From NCBI GenBank assembly GCA_032158295.1, contig CM063260.1, forward strand, positions 6,023,501 through 6,087,500: DNA of 64,000 nucleotides, written 5' to 3'. This document shows, one piece after another, positions 52,266-60,953 of the stretch (positions within the stretch are counted from its first letter, which is position 1; each line of letters opens with the position of its first letter). The notes under the pieces were generated by a model. The model was not told the DNA's origin. It did not search any database and saw only the letters and a program-made list of their open reading frames with translations. Origin of the DNA: Pycnopodia helianthoides. Its lineage: Eukaryota; Echinodermata; Asteroidea; Forcipulatida; Asteriidae. The translations under genes were made by a program, and so were the position numbers.

Positions 52266-52570
52266 TAATGGCAGTGGATACTTTTGGTAGTAACTCAAGA
52301 AATACATTACTATAAAAAATTACTTGGTAAAGAGCACCTGAGAGCTGCTGGTAGTATAAAACATTGTGAGAAATTACTCCCCCTGAAGTAATGCAGTTTT
52401 TGAGAAAGAGGTAATTTCCCACTAAAATGTTCTATGCAACAAGGGTGTTCTTTCTTGCATTATTTTCTTGCAACTTCGATGACCAATTGAGCCCAAATTT
52501 TCACAGATTTGTTATTTTATGCATATGTTGGGATGCACCAAGTGAGGATACTAGTCTTGACAAAAGTTTA
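52266..52570 (-). mobile_element. MITE family B fragment
   Basis: Begins GTGGATACTTTTGGTAGTAA and contains ACTGAAG-AATG-like and GATGACCAATTGAGCCCAAA blocks that read as the reverse complement of 7740-8060. The far terminal repeat is lost. Confidence 0.65.
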
Positions 52571-52718
52571 AGCCAGCTACTTCAAACCTACTTTTTCCTT
52601 AATTAATCATTTGTTATTACTCTTTGTTTTTCTCTAATTCACTTATTGTTTAGTGCTGTGATTTGTTTACAAAGTAGAGCGTACTGAAATGGGTAAGCAG
52701 CACTTTTGTCAAAATTAT

Positions 52719-53095
52719 CAATACTGTACAATGTATTGATTAATATACAATACTGTACAACGTATTGATTAATATACAATACTGTACAACGTATTGATTA
52801 ATATACAATACTGTACAATGTATTGATTAATATACAATACTGTACAATGTATTGATTAATATACAATACTGTACAATGTATTGATTAATATACAATACTG
52901 TACAATGTATTGATTAATATACAATAATGTACAATGTATTGATTCATATACAATACTGTACAACGTATTGATTAATATACAATACTGTACAATGTATTGA
53001 TTAATGTACAATACTGTAAAATATATTGATTAATATACAATACTGTACAATGTATTGACTAATATACAATACTGTACAATGTGTTGATTAATATA
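52719..53095 (+). repeat. 29-bp minisatellite, 13 units
   Basis: The unit is CAATACTGTACAATGTATTG plus ATTAATATA. It repeats 13 times in 377 bp with only scattered substitutions (CAACG for CAATG, one AATAAT). Each unit is itself partly palindromic: CAATAC pairs with GTATTG around TGTACA. Confidence 0.95.
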
Positions 53096-53799
53096 AATAA
53101 AAAATAGTCCAAATACTTTAATTTAACATAATTAAATGTGTACTTTATCTTGATACAAAGAGCTTAAGCAGAATATGGGAAGCAGTACTTTTGAAACATA
53201 AATAGTTGTGTGTATCATATTTAATTCACACTAGAGAATAAGCAGCATAATTGAGCTAAAATCAAAACAAATATTTATGTACACGTAAATAAAGTAGTAT
53301 TTACCCCTTTTTTAATTGCAGTTTTCTTACCTAACTCTTTTCTTTCAATAATGAACTATTCATTTGTATATTCAAGAGAATTTTAACAAGTAGTTATAGT
53401 TAAACTCAACAGAAATCAACTGTGTACTTTAGATTGAGCAGGGCTCAAATTAAATTTGGGTCAATTAACCTAAAATTAACAAATTTATAGAAAATTGTAA
53501 AGAGGTGTAACTAAACTTTGTTGTAATTAAAATCTCCTACAATTAATGCAGACAATTCTGATTGGTCAAGAGAATGAAATCAGTTTTAACCGAGACAAAA
53601 AAGAAAAGCTTAATTCTTTAAAGAAGTGGTGGTTCCAAAAAGAACCATATAGATGAGATAAGTACAATTCGGACATTATGCTTTCACCAACTTCAGAAGA
53701 ATAGTATTTGTTAGATTCAAAGCTTGGCCATGTGTGGTCACAGAGTGGAAACTTGTTTGTATATCTAGGGCGTTAACCATGTCATAATCTCTTCTTGTA

Positions 53800-53890
53800 A
53801 GCAGTGCTGCACAGAAGTTCTGGTGGCTAAGTCACCAGAGTGTGGGTTCGAATCCCACTTGTGACACTTGTGTTCTTGAGTGTTTCTTAT
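53800..53890 (+). mobile_element. tRNA-like SINE remnant
   Basis: Contains GAGTGTGGGTTCGAATCCCA (B-box-like) followed by CACTTGTGACACTTGTG, close to the head-body junction of the SINE at 5415. The A-box region is decayed. Confidence 0.55.
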
Positions 53891-53959
53891 AGTTACTATA
53901 ATTTCTTGTCAGTGTGATACATCCTCATATCGAGAAGAAGAAGAGAGACTTCAAGAGAC

Positions 53960-54330
53960 TTATCTCAACTCTGGTTCTTATCAGAACACGGTTCCCAAGA
54001 AGAACCAGAGTTGAGATGAGAACTCTAGTCCTTCTCAGAACACGGTTCTAAGAGGAACCAGAGTTGAGATAAGAAATCTTTGATTTCACAAAGAGCTAAG
54101 ATTGATCTCAAGTGCGAATCAATCTTAATTGCTAAGCAACGTGTGATGTCACAATACAAATCACTATGGTGATACTGACAACTCATCTTAAGATGAATCT
54201 TAGTGCTTTGTGAAATTGAGCCCAGGGTTCTAAGAAGAACCTGAGTTGAGACAAGAACTCTGGTTCTTCTCAGCACAAGTCTCCTGCAGAATTAGACTCG
54301 TCTCACCTCTGCTTCTTCTCAGAACCGCAA
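53960..54330. repeat. AGAACCAGAGTTGAGA inverted and direct repeats
   Basis: CCAGAGTTGAGATGAGAACT and its reverse counterparts (ATCTCAACTCTGGTTCTTAT) recur around 53965, 54005, 54055, 54235 and 54260. The block can fold into alternative hairpins and is interrupted by a MITE at 54087-54225. Confidence 0.7.
54087..54225. mobile_element. Small MITE nested in a repeat block
   Basis: TTTCACAAAGAGCTAAGATT on the left is mirrored by AATCTTAGTGCTTTGTGAAA on the right, with ATTGAGCCC outside it. The 139-bp element lies within the AGAACCAGAG block, so it inserted later or was carried with it. Confidence 0.7.
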
Positions 54331-55117
54331 CTTCTTTCAAGAAGAGATTATTACAGTCACAGTTGTTAATCATAAACTCTTTTACGTTTATTCCGCTGTT
54401 TACAAAACACTTTACAAGTACTGAAACTTCTTTATAAAACTTTACAAGTTGAAAAAAACTATACTACATTATATACAATCTGTTCCTATTTAACTGCGAC
54501 GGTAAGATCAAATATTCCTACTGAACATATTTCAAATGATTTACAATTGATTATATCATGTCAACAAAAACTTTAGACCAACTGTTGCCATTTTGATGTT
54601 CATTTGTCTTTTTTTTATAGGGAACTGTCTGGTGACCACAGAAAAGTGGATGCATAATTAGCATAAATTATCACCGTCCTTCAAAAGGCAATCTTTTAAT
54701 TAAAAAAAAACGAAAATTCAAAAAGTTGATAGTTCATGCAACTTGGGTTGAAACCATAGAAATATATAACTCAAAGAACGCTGGGTGTGTACGTATGCGT
54801 GCACATCTGCGATGAGCCAATTTATCCGCGCTGCCATTTTAACAGTACGGCATTTTTCCATCTGGTCGTTTTTGTCTACCAATGTATGTCACATGGTATT
54901 GAAACTCTATGTCCATGGCTGACATAGAGGGCGGTGCACAGCAGACACGGGCGACAATCGAGCTCAGCATTCTTTATTTCTATGGGAGAAACCGATGACT
55001 TTGTATCAGGTTGCAGTTCCCTTAACTTCTGACGAGTGTATGAGACAGTGGCGTAACTAAGGGGGCACGGGGGGCACAAGCCCCCGCAACTGATGTCCCT
55101 TCTCGTCTCATTCTTGT

Positions 55118-55295
55118 CCCATCTTTTTTATGTGCATTACACAACACACGGGACCTACGGCTTTACGTCCCATCTGACGGAAAAAGCACTAATGGTTAAG
55201 TGTCTTGCTTAAGGACACAAGTGTCAAGACACACACTCTGCTGGTCAGAAACACCAGGGCTTGAGTCCAGTGCACTTGACCGCAACAAGATATAA
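55118..55295 (-). mobile_element. tRNA-derived SINE fragment, reverse
   Basis: The plus strand has GTGCATTACACAACACACGG, TACGGCTTTACGTCCCATCT and AAGTGTCTTGCTTAAGG. These are the reverse complement of the SINE body and head at 5490-5600. Confidence 0.75.
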
Positions 55296-55476
55296 TGGGA
55301 TCTGTCTGTTAGAATTATGCAATCGTACTTTCTTGATTATGATTGGCTCAAAAGCGAATGATGCAACAGTTGATTCGGGTCAAAATAAAAAAAGGCGATC
55401 ATCAGAATCTTCGTCACAACTAATGACGTCAGCTGCAGTCTTATAAAACCGACACGATGATGCATTCTGGATATCA

Positions 55477-55543
55477 TCAGCTTGATTTGGTGAGGAAAAT
55501 CTTTTTGACCAGAACGGCAGTGTCGACAAAAGCCGGAATGGCA
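55477..55543 (-). CDS. TMEM107: TMEM107 last exon
   Basis: The acceptor is TTTATTCCAG|TGCCAT (phase 2) and the stop is TGA at 55479-55477. It encodes AIPAFVDTAVLVKKIFLTKS plus one Ser, the fourth membrane helix and short basic tail. The overlapping frame with CHSGFC is a shadow. Confidence 0.88.
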
Positions 55544-57602
55544 CTGGAATAAATCAGAAAGGAATACAGGCTTATAATGGCATACAGCAAACTCCACTTT
55601 TGATCTTAAGAGCTCCATTGTAAGTTATGAGTCCCACCCTCTGCTACTAAAAAAGTTCATGATTGTTCCACAAGTTTCCAAGTCTTGACTCTGAGTAACA
55701 GATACTCCATTCCGAGTTGAGTCACAACTTACTCACCGCCCCACTATCTGCTACTCACAAAACCCACAGATGTTCCACAACTGAGCAACAATGACTCTCT
55801 TCCGAGTTATGAGTCACATTTTACTCACCATCTCACCCTCTTCTACTCACAACAGCCTAAGATGGTCCACTACAAATGTCTGCGTCCCAAGTCTGCATAT
55901 TCTGAGTTACGAGTCAAATCTTGACTCACTATCAAATTCTTTGTTTACTGAACAGAACCCCAAGACACTTCAGAACGAGTGTTTGAGTCACGAGTTTTGG
56001 GTATGACTCAATCTTAGCAACTCACCAAACTACCGCTACTCACCTGCAAAACGCAAAGACGTACCAGAAGATGTAACACGGCCACTCCTCGAAAAGATAA
56101 TAAGAAAGGGCTATGCATGCAGAAGCATGGGCTACAATAGCTGATGGTGAAGTCAAGGAAGACTGTATTACCAAAGCAAGGTTGGAAGGAAATAGTCTGG
56201 TCCCGGAGAATGGACTGAGAGTCTGTACATCAAAAGTACCACTTGATAGGGAACAATATGTGTACTGTGGTAGTGTAGATATACTCACCACATGATATCA
56301 TATTGCAGGCTGGCTTAGTTTATCTATCATTCAAAACCAGAGTGGATGATATTTAATGGTCTGACCAGTGGGAGGGTTGACTGTGTACTGAGTAGATACA
56401 CTCACCAGATGATATCATATTGCAGGCTGGCCTAGTTTATTATCATTCAAAACCAGAATGGATGATATTTAATGGTCAGACAGTAGGAGGGTTGACTGTG
56501 TACTGAGTAGATACACTCACCACATGATTTCATAATTGCAGGCTGGCCTAGTTTATTATCATTCAAAACCAGAGTGGATGATATTTAATGGTCAGACAGT
56601 AGGAGGGTTGACTGTGTACTGAGTAGATACACTCACCACATGATTTCATAATTGCAGGCTGGCCTAGTTTATTATCATTCAAAACCAGAGTGGATGATAT
56701 TTAATGGTCAGACAGTAGGAGGGTTGACTGTGTACTGAGTAGATGCACTCACCAGATGATTTCATATTGCAGGCTGGCTTAGTTTATTATCATTCAAAAC
56801 CAGAATGGATGATATTTAATGGTCGGACCAGTGGGAGGGTTGACTGTGTGGTGTGTAGATCATATCACTACATGAAATCACAGTAGTCCGACACAGTTTA
56901 TCAATCAATCGTTCAAAATCATTGTGGATGATACTAAATGGTCAGACAGTGAGAGGGTTAATAAGGAGAAGATGTGGATTCATATCAGTACAACGGTTCA
57001 GTTACCATGGTATTTGGTTATTTTTTTCAAAAGGATACAAAAGAGAGATTCCAAGTTGACAAACATTGTGACACCAGAGACAAATCCAGCCAACTCAAGA
57101 GCCAGAAACACAAGCGTCAAGATCAAGCCCACTATCAACCTAGGAAAAAAGAAGAAAAAAAGAAGAAGATGATGAAGAAATGTTATTATACAGGATTGGT
57201 AGAGCTGACAAAACAGTCTCAGACTGTGTTCATGTTTTGTGTGATCAGCCATACATTAAATAACAAACCCGTGAAATTTTGGTCTGAAAGCGTTGTGTGA
57301 GCCAGGAGAAAATGGTGAAAAACCCATGCACGATTTTCAGCATGTAAACACAGTGTCCTTTATTTTGGTTGTAACACCGAGCAGGGAAACAGGGAAGCAG
57401 GTAAGTCAGCGCTTAGGTCAAACAATTTCACAGCTTAGCAGGGATTTTTGGCTTGTGCGCGTGCATACTCCACGTTTCTATAGGCATTCTTGTGCATTTC
57501 TGCATAACAAAATGTAATACCACTTGATTCTTACCCAGTATCGATGTTATTATAGTCATCTTGGGGATATCCTTCTGGCAAGCAAGCTCTCACATTGGCA
57601 TC
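55477..57602 (-). CDS. TMEM107: TMEM107, ciliary transition-zone membrane protein (exons 2-5; exon 1 not found)
   Basis: Four minus-strand exons join by GT-AG and phase: 57602-57535, 57139-57039, 56140-56044 and 55543-55477. The 110 encoded residues include DANVRACLPEGYPQDDYNN, then FLALELAGFVSGVTMF, NLESLFSIVAHASACIALSY, YLFEEWPCYIFWYVFAFCS and AIPAFVDTAVLVKKIF, ending TKSS. This matches the four-helix TMEM107 family (ELAGF-SGVSMF, SLISIGAH, FERWE and FCSALPA are the vertebrate landmarks). TMEM107 acts in the MKS module at the ciliary transition zone. About 30 N-terminal residues are missing; I could not find the first exon between 57,603 and 59,197. Confidence 0.9.
55544..56043 (-). other. 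TMEM107 intron 4, degenerate ~96-bp tandem repeats
   Basis: Blocks such as CTATCTGCTACTCAC and CTCTTCTACTCAC recur at about 55634, 55740, 55833, 55929 and 56025. The last block runs into the real splice donor (ACTCAC at 56038-56043, GTGAGT on the minus strand). Earlier blocks carry further ACTCAC copies at 55731, 55753, 55823 and 55845. Confidence 0.65.
56044..56140 (-). CDS. TMEM107: TMEM107 exon 4
   Basis: The acceptor is TTCACCATCAG|CTATTG (phase 1) and the donor is TTTTGCAG|GTGAGT (phase 2). It encodes IVAHASACIALSYYLFEEWP and CYIFWYVFAFC, the third helix, the loop and the start of the fourth. Confidence 0.9.
56141..57038 (-). other. TMEM107 intron 3
   Basis: Mostly taken up by the 116-bp tandem array at 56275-56970. 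The donor is TCTTTT|GTATCC, unusual but fixed by phase and homology. Confidence 0.75.
56275..56970. repeat. ~116-bp tandem array, 6 units, inside TMEM107 intron 3
   Basis: GTAGAT(A/G)(T/C)ACTCACCA(C/G)ATGAT starts units at 56275, 56392, 56507, 56623 and 56739. A degenerate sixth starts at 56855. Shared inner blocks are TTGCAGGCTGGC, ATCATTCAAAACCAGA and GGAGGGTTGACTGTGT. On the minus strand each of the first five units holds a GTGAGT. Confidence 0.93.
57039..57139 (-). CDS. TMEM107: TMEM107 exon 3
   Basis: The acceptor is TTTTTTCCTAG|GTTGAT (phase 2). It encodes LIVGLILTLVFLALELAGFV, then SGVTMFVNLESLF, and ends in phase 1. This is the second membrane helix, with the family signature ELAGF.SG..MF. 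Confidence 0.92.
57140..57534 (-). other. TMEM107 intron 2
   Basis: Contains a short MITE family B-like fragment at 57200-57330 (AACAAACCCGTGAAATTTTG, GAGAAAATGGTGAAAAACC). Nothing coding. Confidence 0.6.
57535..57602 (-). CDS. TMEM107: TMEM107 exon 2
   Basis: The acceptor is AATCACACAG|GATGCC and the donor is GATACTGG|GTAAGA (phase 0 in, phase 2 out). It encodes DANVRACLPEGYPQDDYNNI plus DT, the lumenal loop after helix 1 (vertebrate counterpart has NIQACLP). Confidence 0.85.
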
Positions 57603-59197
57603 CTGTGTGATTATACATCAAAACATTGATTAATATATATATGAAAAGATAAAAACCATTTTAGGTATATTTCACGACGGGGGAGTGCAATGCAGACAGA
57701 ATATTCCAAAGTATAGTGTGATACACCCACCACCGCACCTGTCCATAACAACGGCACCCAATTGGGCAAAGTGTTTTTCTTTTGAACACGTGTTGCAGCC
57801 AGCGACATGACGCACATGACGAATCCGGCCCTTTAAAAATATTGGCAGTTTTCACACATCCTTTTCAACCTCTGTGGGGAGTCTTTAAGTAAACAAACGA
57901 TCCTCTTCCCCACTGAGATAATCCCCCTAATCCAGTAAATAAACATTCACTCACCCAGCTTCATTATTGCCGGAACTATTTCAATGCATGTTCATGTACA
58001 TGTACACATAAAGTGCACTATTGTTTTAACATGGTTTCTAGACCTCCCTGTTATATTTAACATTGATAATACAACATGTAGCTTGTAGAAAAAGGCACCC
58101 CTGATAAGATAAAAACAAGAAGAACAAGCTTGTGAAGTTTTTTATTTGTATCTTCTCTTAATAGTGACAATTTAGTCATTTTTCATTTCCATCAAAATAA
58201 TTTCCTTTGATTGAAATTACTTACCAACAGGATGTCTGTTTGTCTTTCTAATAATATTCTACATAATACTATTTTGTTTAAACAGTGCAGATGTTTTTTC
58301 ATCTATTTTGGGGGATTGAAGCACTAATTGAGTTTAAATCTGTGTTGTAATGTACATTGTGCATGCACAGATTAAATTCAAACATACAACAGTTGAGCTA
58401 TAACCATAGCAAATGAAACGAGCCCTCAGTACACACAATATAATCTGTGGGGACAAAACACGCATATGTCCCTGAGCTTACACCAACAACACAACACATA
58501 ACTAACTGACTTCTTCTTGAAACATTGTTGTTTTTATTTCTTGTCAAATGATTTATAATATATTACACATCAAGTACTATAATTAAAAAGTTTAAGTTTA
58601 TTGTGTTTTGACTTTGTTATTTTTTGTCATTGGCAGATTCCATGTACAACACTACATATTATAGGGATCACAGTACAATAGCCCAATTTGATGACCGGGT
58701 TTGGGCTGTTTGTGTTAAAAACAATGATATACCTACATGTATCCATACCCATACTTCATTTTTGCAGAATGCAAGATAAAGATATAAATGTTTTCAAAAT
58801 TCTTTGACATAGTGCGACGTTTAAGTCTATTACATGCTCTGTTAACACATGGGCCTAGTTGAAGGTAATGGAAAATAAGTTTATAAGTGAATGACTTCCG
58901 ATATCTCGTTTTTAATTTATGTCTAGCATACAAGTTTCAAGAAATACAATTTGTTACATAATACAGTACATCGTCAAGATAAATTATAAAAGTTGAGTCT
59001 TTATAAAATTAAAATGACAACTTTACAACTCTACTTTTTTACAGGCGAAATTTACTTGTACGGTACTTCATAAAACATTACACAAGCTGATTTCAAGTTT
59101 TGGTTTTTCAGTGGCAAAAGTAATTCTTACAATTAGGTATTTAAAAGTTACATTTTATAATAAAAAAAACCTCCAAGAATACTTGTGCTTATTAACC
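57603..59197. other. Spacer or TMEM107 intron 1; nothing recognised
   Basis: AT-rich sequence. A minus-strand GTAAGT occurs near 58225 but the frame before it does not look like TMEM107. The missing first exon may lie here or farther upstream. Confidence 0.5.
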
Positions 59198-60953
59198 TTA
59201 GTATTCTCTTTTAATATTATTGGTTAAAAACAGCATGGAGGTGTGTTTGCTACTGTGTTTTTCTTCTCTCACAATGTCCGGAACTTTCTTTGATGTCAGA
59301 ATTGTCTTGCCATTGATCAGGACGTGGTAAACTTTTGTTGAACGGCCCTTTGTTTTTCCCGGCAAGCCGTTGCTAACTTTTCCACCATGAAACTCGATGG
59401 TTGTTTCTAGTTTTTCATGTGTCCATTTAGTCCCTGATTGATTTGGTATGCAACCAACTAGAACAAATGACATGGTTGAAAAAATACCTTGATGTGGATT
59501 CTTACATGGCTTTGGGGGATACTGCATGAATTGAAGTCGGCTCAATGTATCATCATGTGTTCCACATGACGCTAAGATTTTACGTGTTAGAAACCCACGG
59601 AACAAAGCCTGAATCTTACTAGCAGCCCTGTGCTTCATGACAAACACCTTAAAATCGGTGCCCGACTCTAATGATGTAATTTCATAATATGTGACGGTGG
59701 AATTATTTCAGCATTAGCTTTACTGACTAGACGCTGAAATTGAGCGGGAAATTTGACACACAGTTTGCGCACACGTGTAACCAAGTACATGTATACTGTT
59801 GCTTATTATTTAATGAAATACAAATTTTCGTATAGCATGCATTAAAATATTTATTTGCGTGATTATGCAGGTAGCCATGCACCCCCGGTTAACAATAAAA
59901 CAGTTTTGGGGAAATTAGGGTTCTGCCCAGGATTTATTTATTCATCTATTTATTTGATTTTTTGGGGTGGGGGTTAAAAACAATATTAAAGTATATGGAC
60001 GTATGTTTCAGGACTAGATCTCCAAAACACAAATACTTTAAACTTCAACAGTAAACTAAATGCACATTCTAACATCTTTGAAAGAAAGCAAAAAGTTGGG
60101 AAATGAAGGGTGGTCGGAAAAGCTACATTTTTGTTCCATGGTCGCGGGATTATGAGTGCGGGTTGGGCTTTCCGGTACCGATCACTCGCAAGCCACGAAA
60201 ACTGTAGGCCTACAGAAAAGGTCAGACTCCTTTCTTTACGGGATACTAGCTGAGCATCCTGATATTTTTGGGTGTTTATTTTCGTGCATGCACATTCTGT
60301 TGTCTAAGCTTGATTAAAATGATATTTCCCATGAAATAGACATTGTACATGCACAATGTTTAGCACTAAAATTATTTAGCACCGAGTAAAAGATGCGTGG
60401 CCAAAGCAACTCGGCGAGACCTTGCCGCGCCGCTTTCAGACAGTAAAGAGTTATATGTTCAAATAAAATACAACAATCGAACAAGAAAAATGGAAACTGT
60501 AATAAACAACTTTCTGATTGAAAGTTGCAAGGTTAGTGTAACAGGATTTAAACTAAACTAAACTAAACAAAAAGTGACAAAAACGTTTACAAATCACTTT
60601 TGAAATACTTTTGGTCAATATTTAATTTGCGGCCTCTTCTCTATACTTGGATAATGGAAACAAAAAATTGGAGTTGGAGTTGGAATTGGAGTTTAAAATA
60701 CTTAGGCTCTACAAGAAAATAGAGGTATACAAGAAAATGAGTTTTTACTTACTTCTTCTTTGTTCTTCAAGTGGCGGCACTGGACTCCTTATCACTTGCT
60801 CTTCAACAGTCCCTTGAATTTCATGGCCACGATAACCGGGAAACTTTACCGATAATTTACCAGCGTTGTCTATACTAATCACTTTCCCATTGCACCATCT
60901 CCCAGCTCATCCACTGCTTGAACACGGCAGCCGACACCGATTTTCCCCGCCAT
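59198..60953 (-). CDS. IQ-motif plus BRCT-like protein, 2 exons, with a 1-nt frameshift
   Basis: Exon 1 (60953-60753) starts ATG GCG GGG and reads MAGKIGVGCRVQAVDELG. One base then appears missing at 60901-60903, and RWCNGKVISIDNAGKLSVKF continues in the other frame up to AAGAAGAA|GTAAGT. Exon 2 (59667-59198) starts after CATTAG. The junction works only if exon 1 has 202 bases, not the 201 present. The product is about 223 residues: an SH3/Tudor-like N-terminal segment, an IQ motif at 86-97 (IQALFRGFLTRK, calmodulin-type) and a BRCT-like region from about 133 (SFVLVG, then FHGGKVS, VYHVLI, TSKKVPDIV). I do not recognise an orthologue. BRCT domains bind phosphopeptides or DNA ends; the role here is unknown. 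Confidence 0.75.
59341..59946. repeat. Duplicated block, left copy
   Basis: The block corresponds to 63395-64000 at a constant offset of 4,054 bp, without an indel, and I saw no mismatch in the lines compared. It continues as far as the window allows. It starts inside the BRCT-coding exon. Confidence 0.93.
59668..60752 (-). other. Intron of the IQ-BRCT gene
   Basis: 1.1 kb AT-rich intron. Its first 280 bases on the left (59668-59946) are part of the block duplicated at 63722-64000. No other exon seen. The acceptor CATCATTAG has little pyrimidine tract. Confidence 0.65.

Larger units (their letters stand above)
51682..55476. other. Spacer between the Ig gene and TMEM107, repeat-filled
   Basis: Holds MITE copies (51921-52118, 52266-52570, 54087-54225), a 29-bp minisatellite (52719-53095), a tRNA-like piece (53800-53890), AGAACCAGAGTTGAGA repeats (53960-54330) and a reverse SINE fragment (55118-55295). 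No gene was recognised. The two flanking genes converge here. Confidence 0.6.

Noticed and set aside
52719..53095. CRISPR-like array
   Set aside because: The units are contiguous 29-bp repeats without unique spacers, in an animal genome. It is a minisatellite.
55337..55618. Minus-strand ORF with CHSGFCRHCRSG, resembling a metal-binding motif
   Set aside because: The neighbouring frame encodes the TMEM107 C terminus with correct splice phase; the Cys-rich reading is a shadow.
56113..56295. Plus-strand 60-codon ORF with a plausible composition
   Set aside because: It is antisense to TMEM107 exon 4 and runs into the 116-bp tandem array.
57611..57855. Minus-strand ORFs just upstream of TMEM107 exon 2 as a candidate first exon
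   Set aside because: No donor in the right phase and no resemblance to the TMEM107 N-terminal helix.
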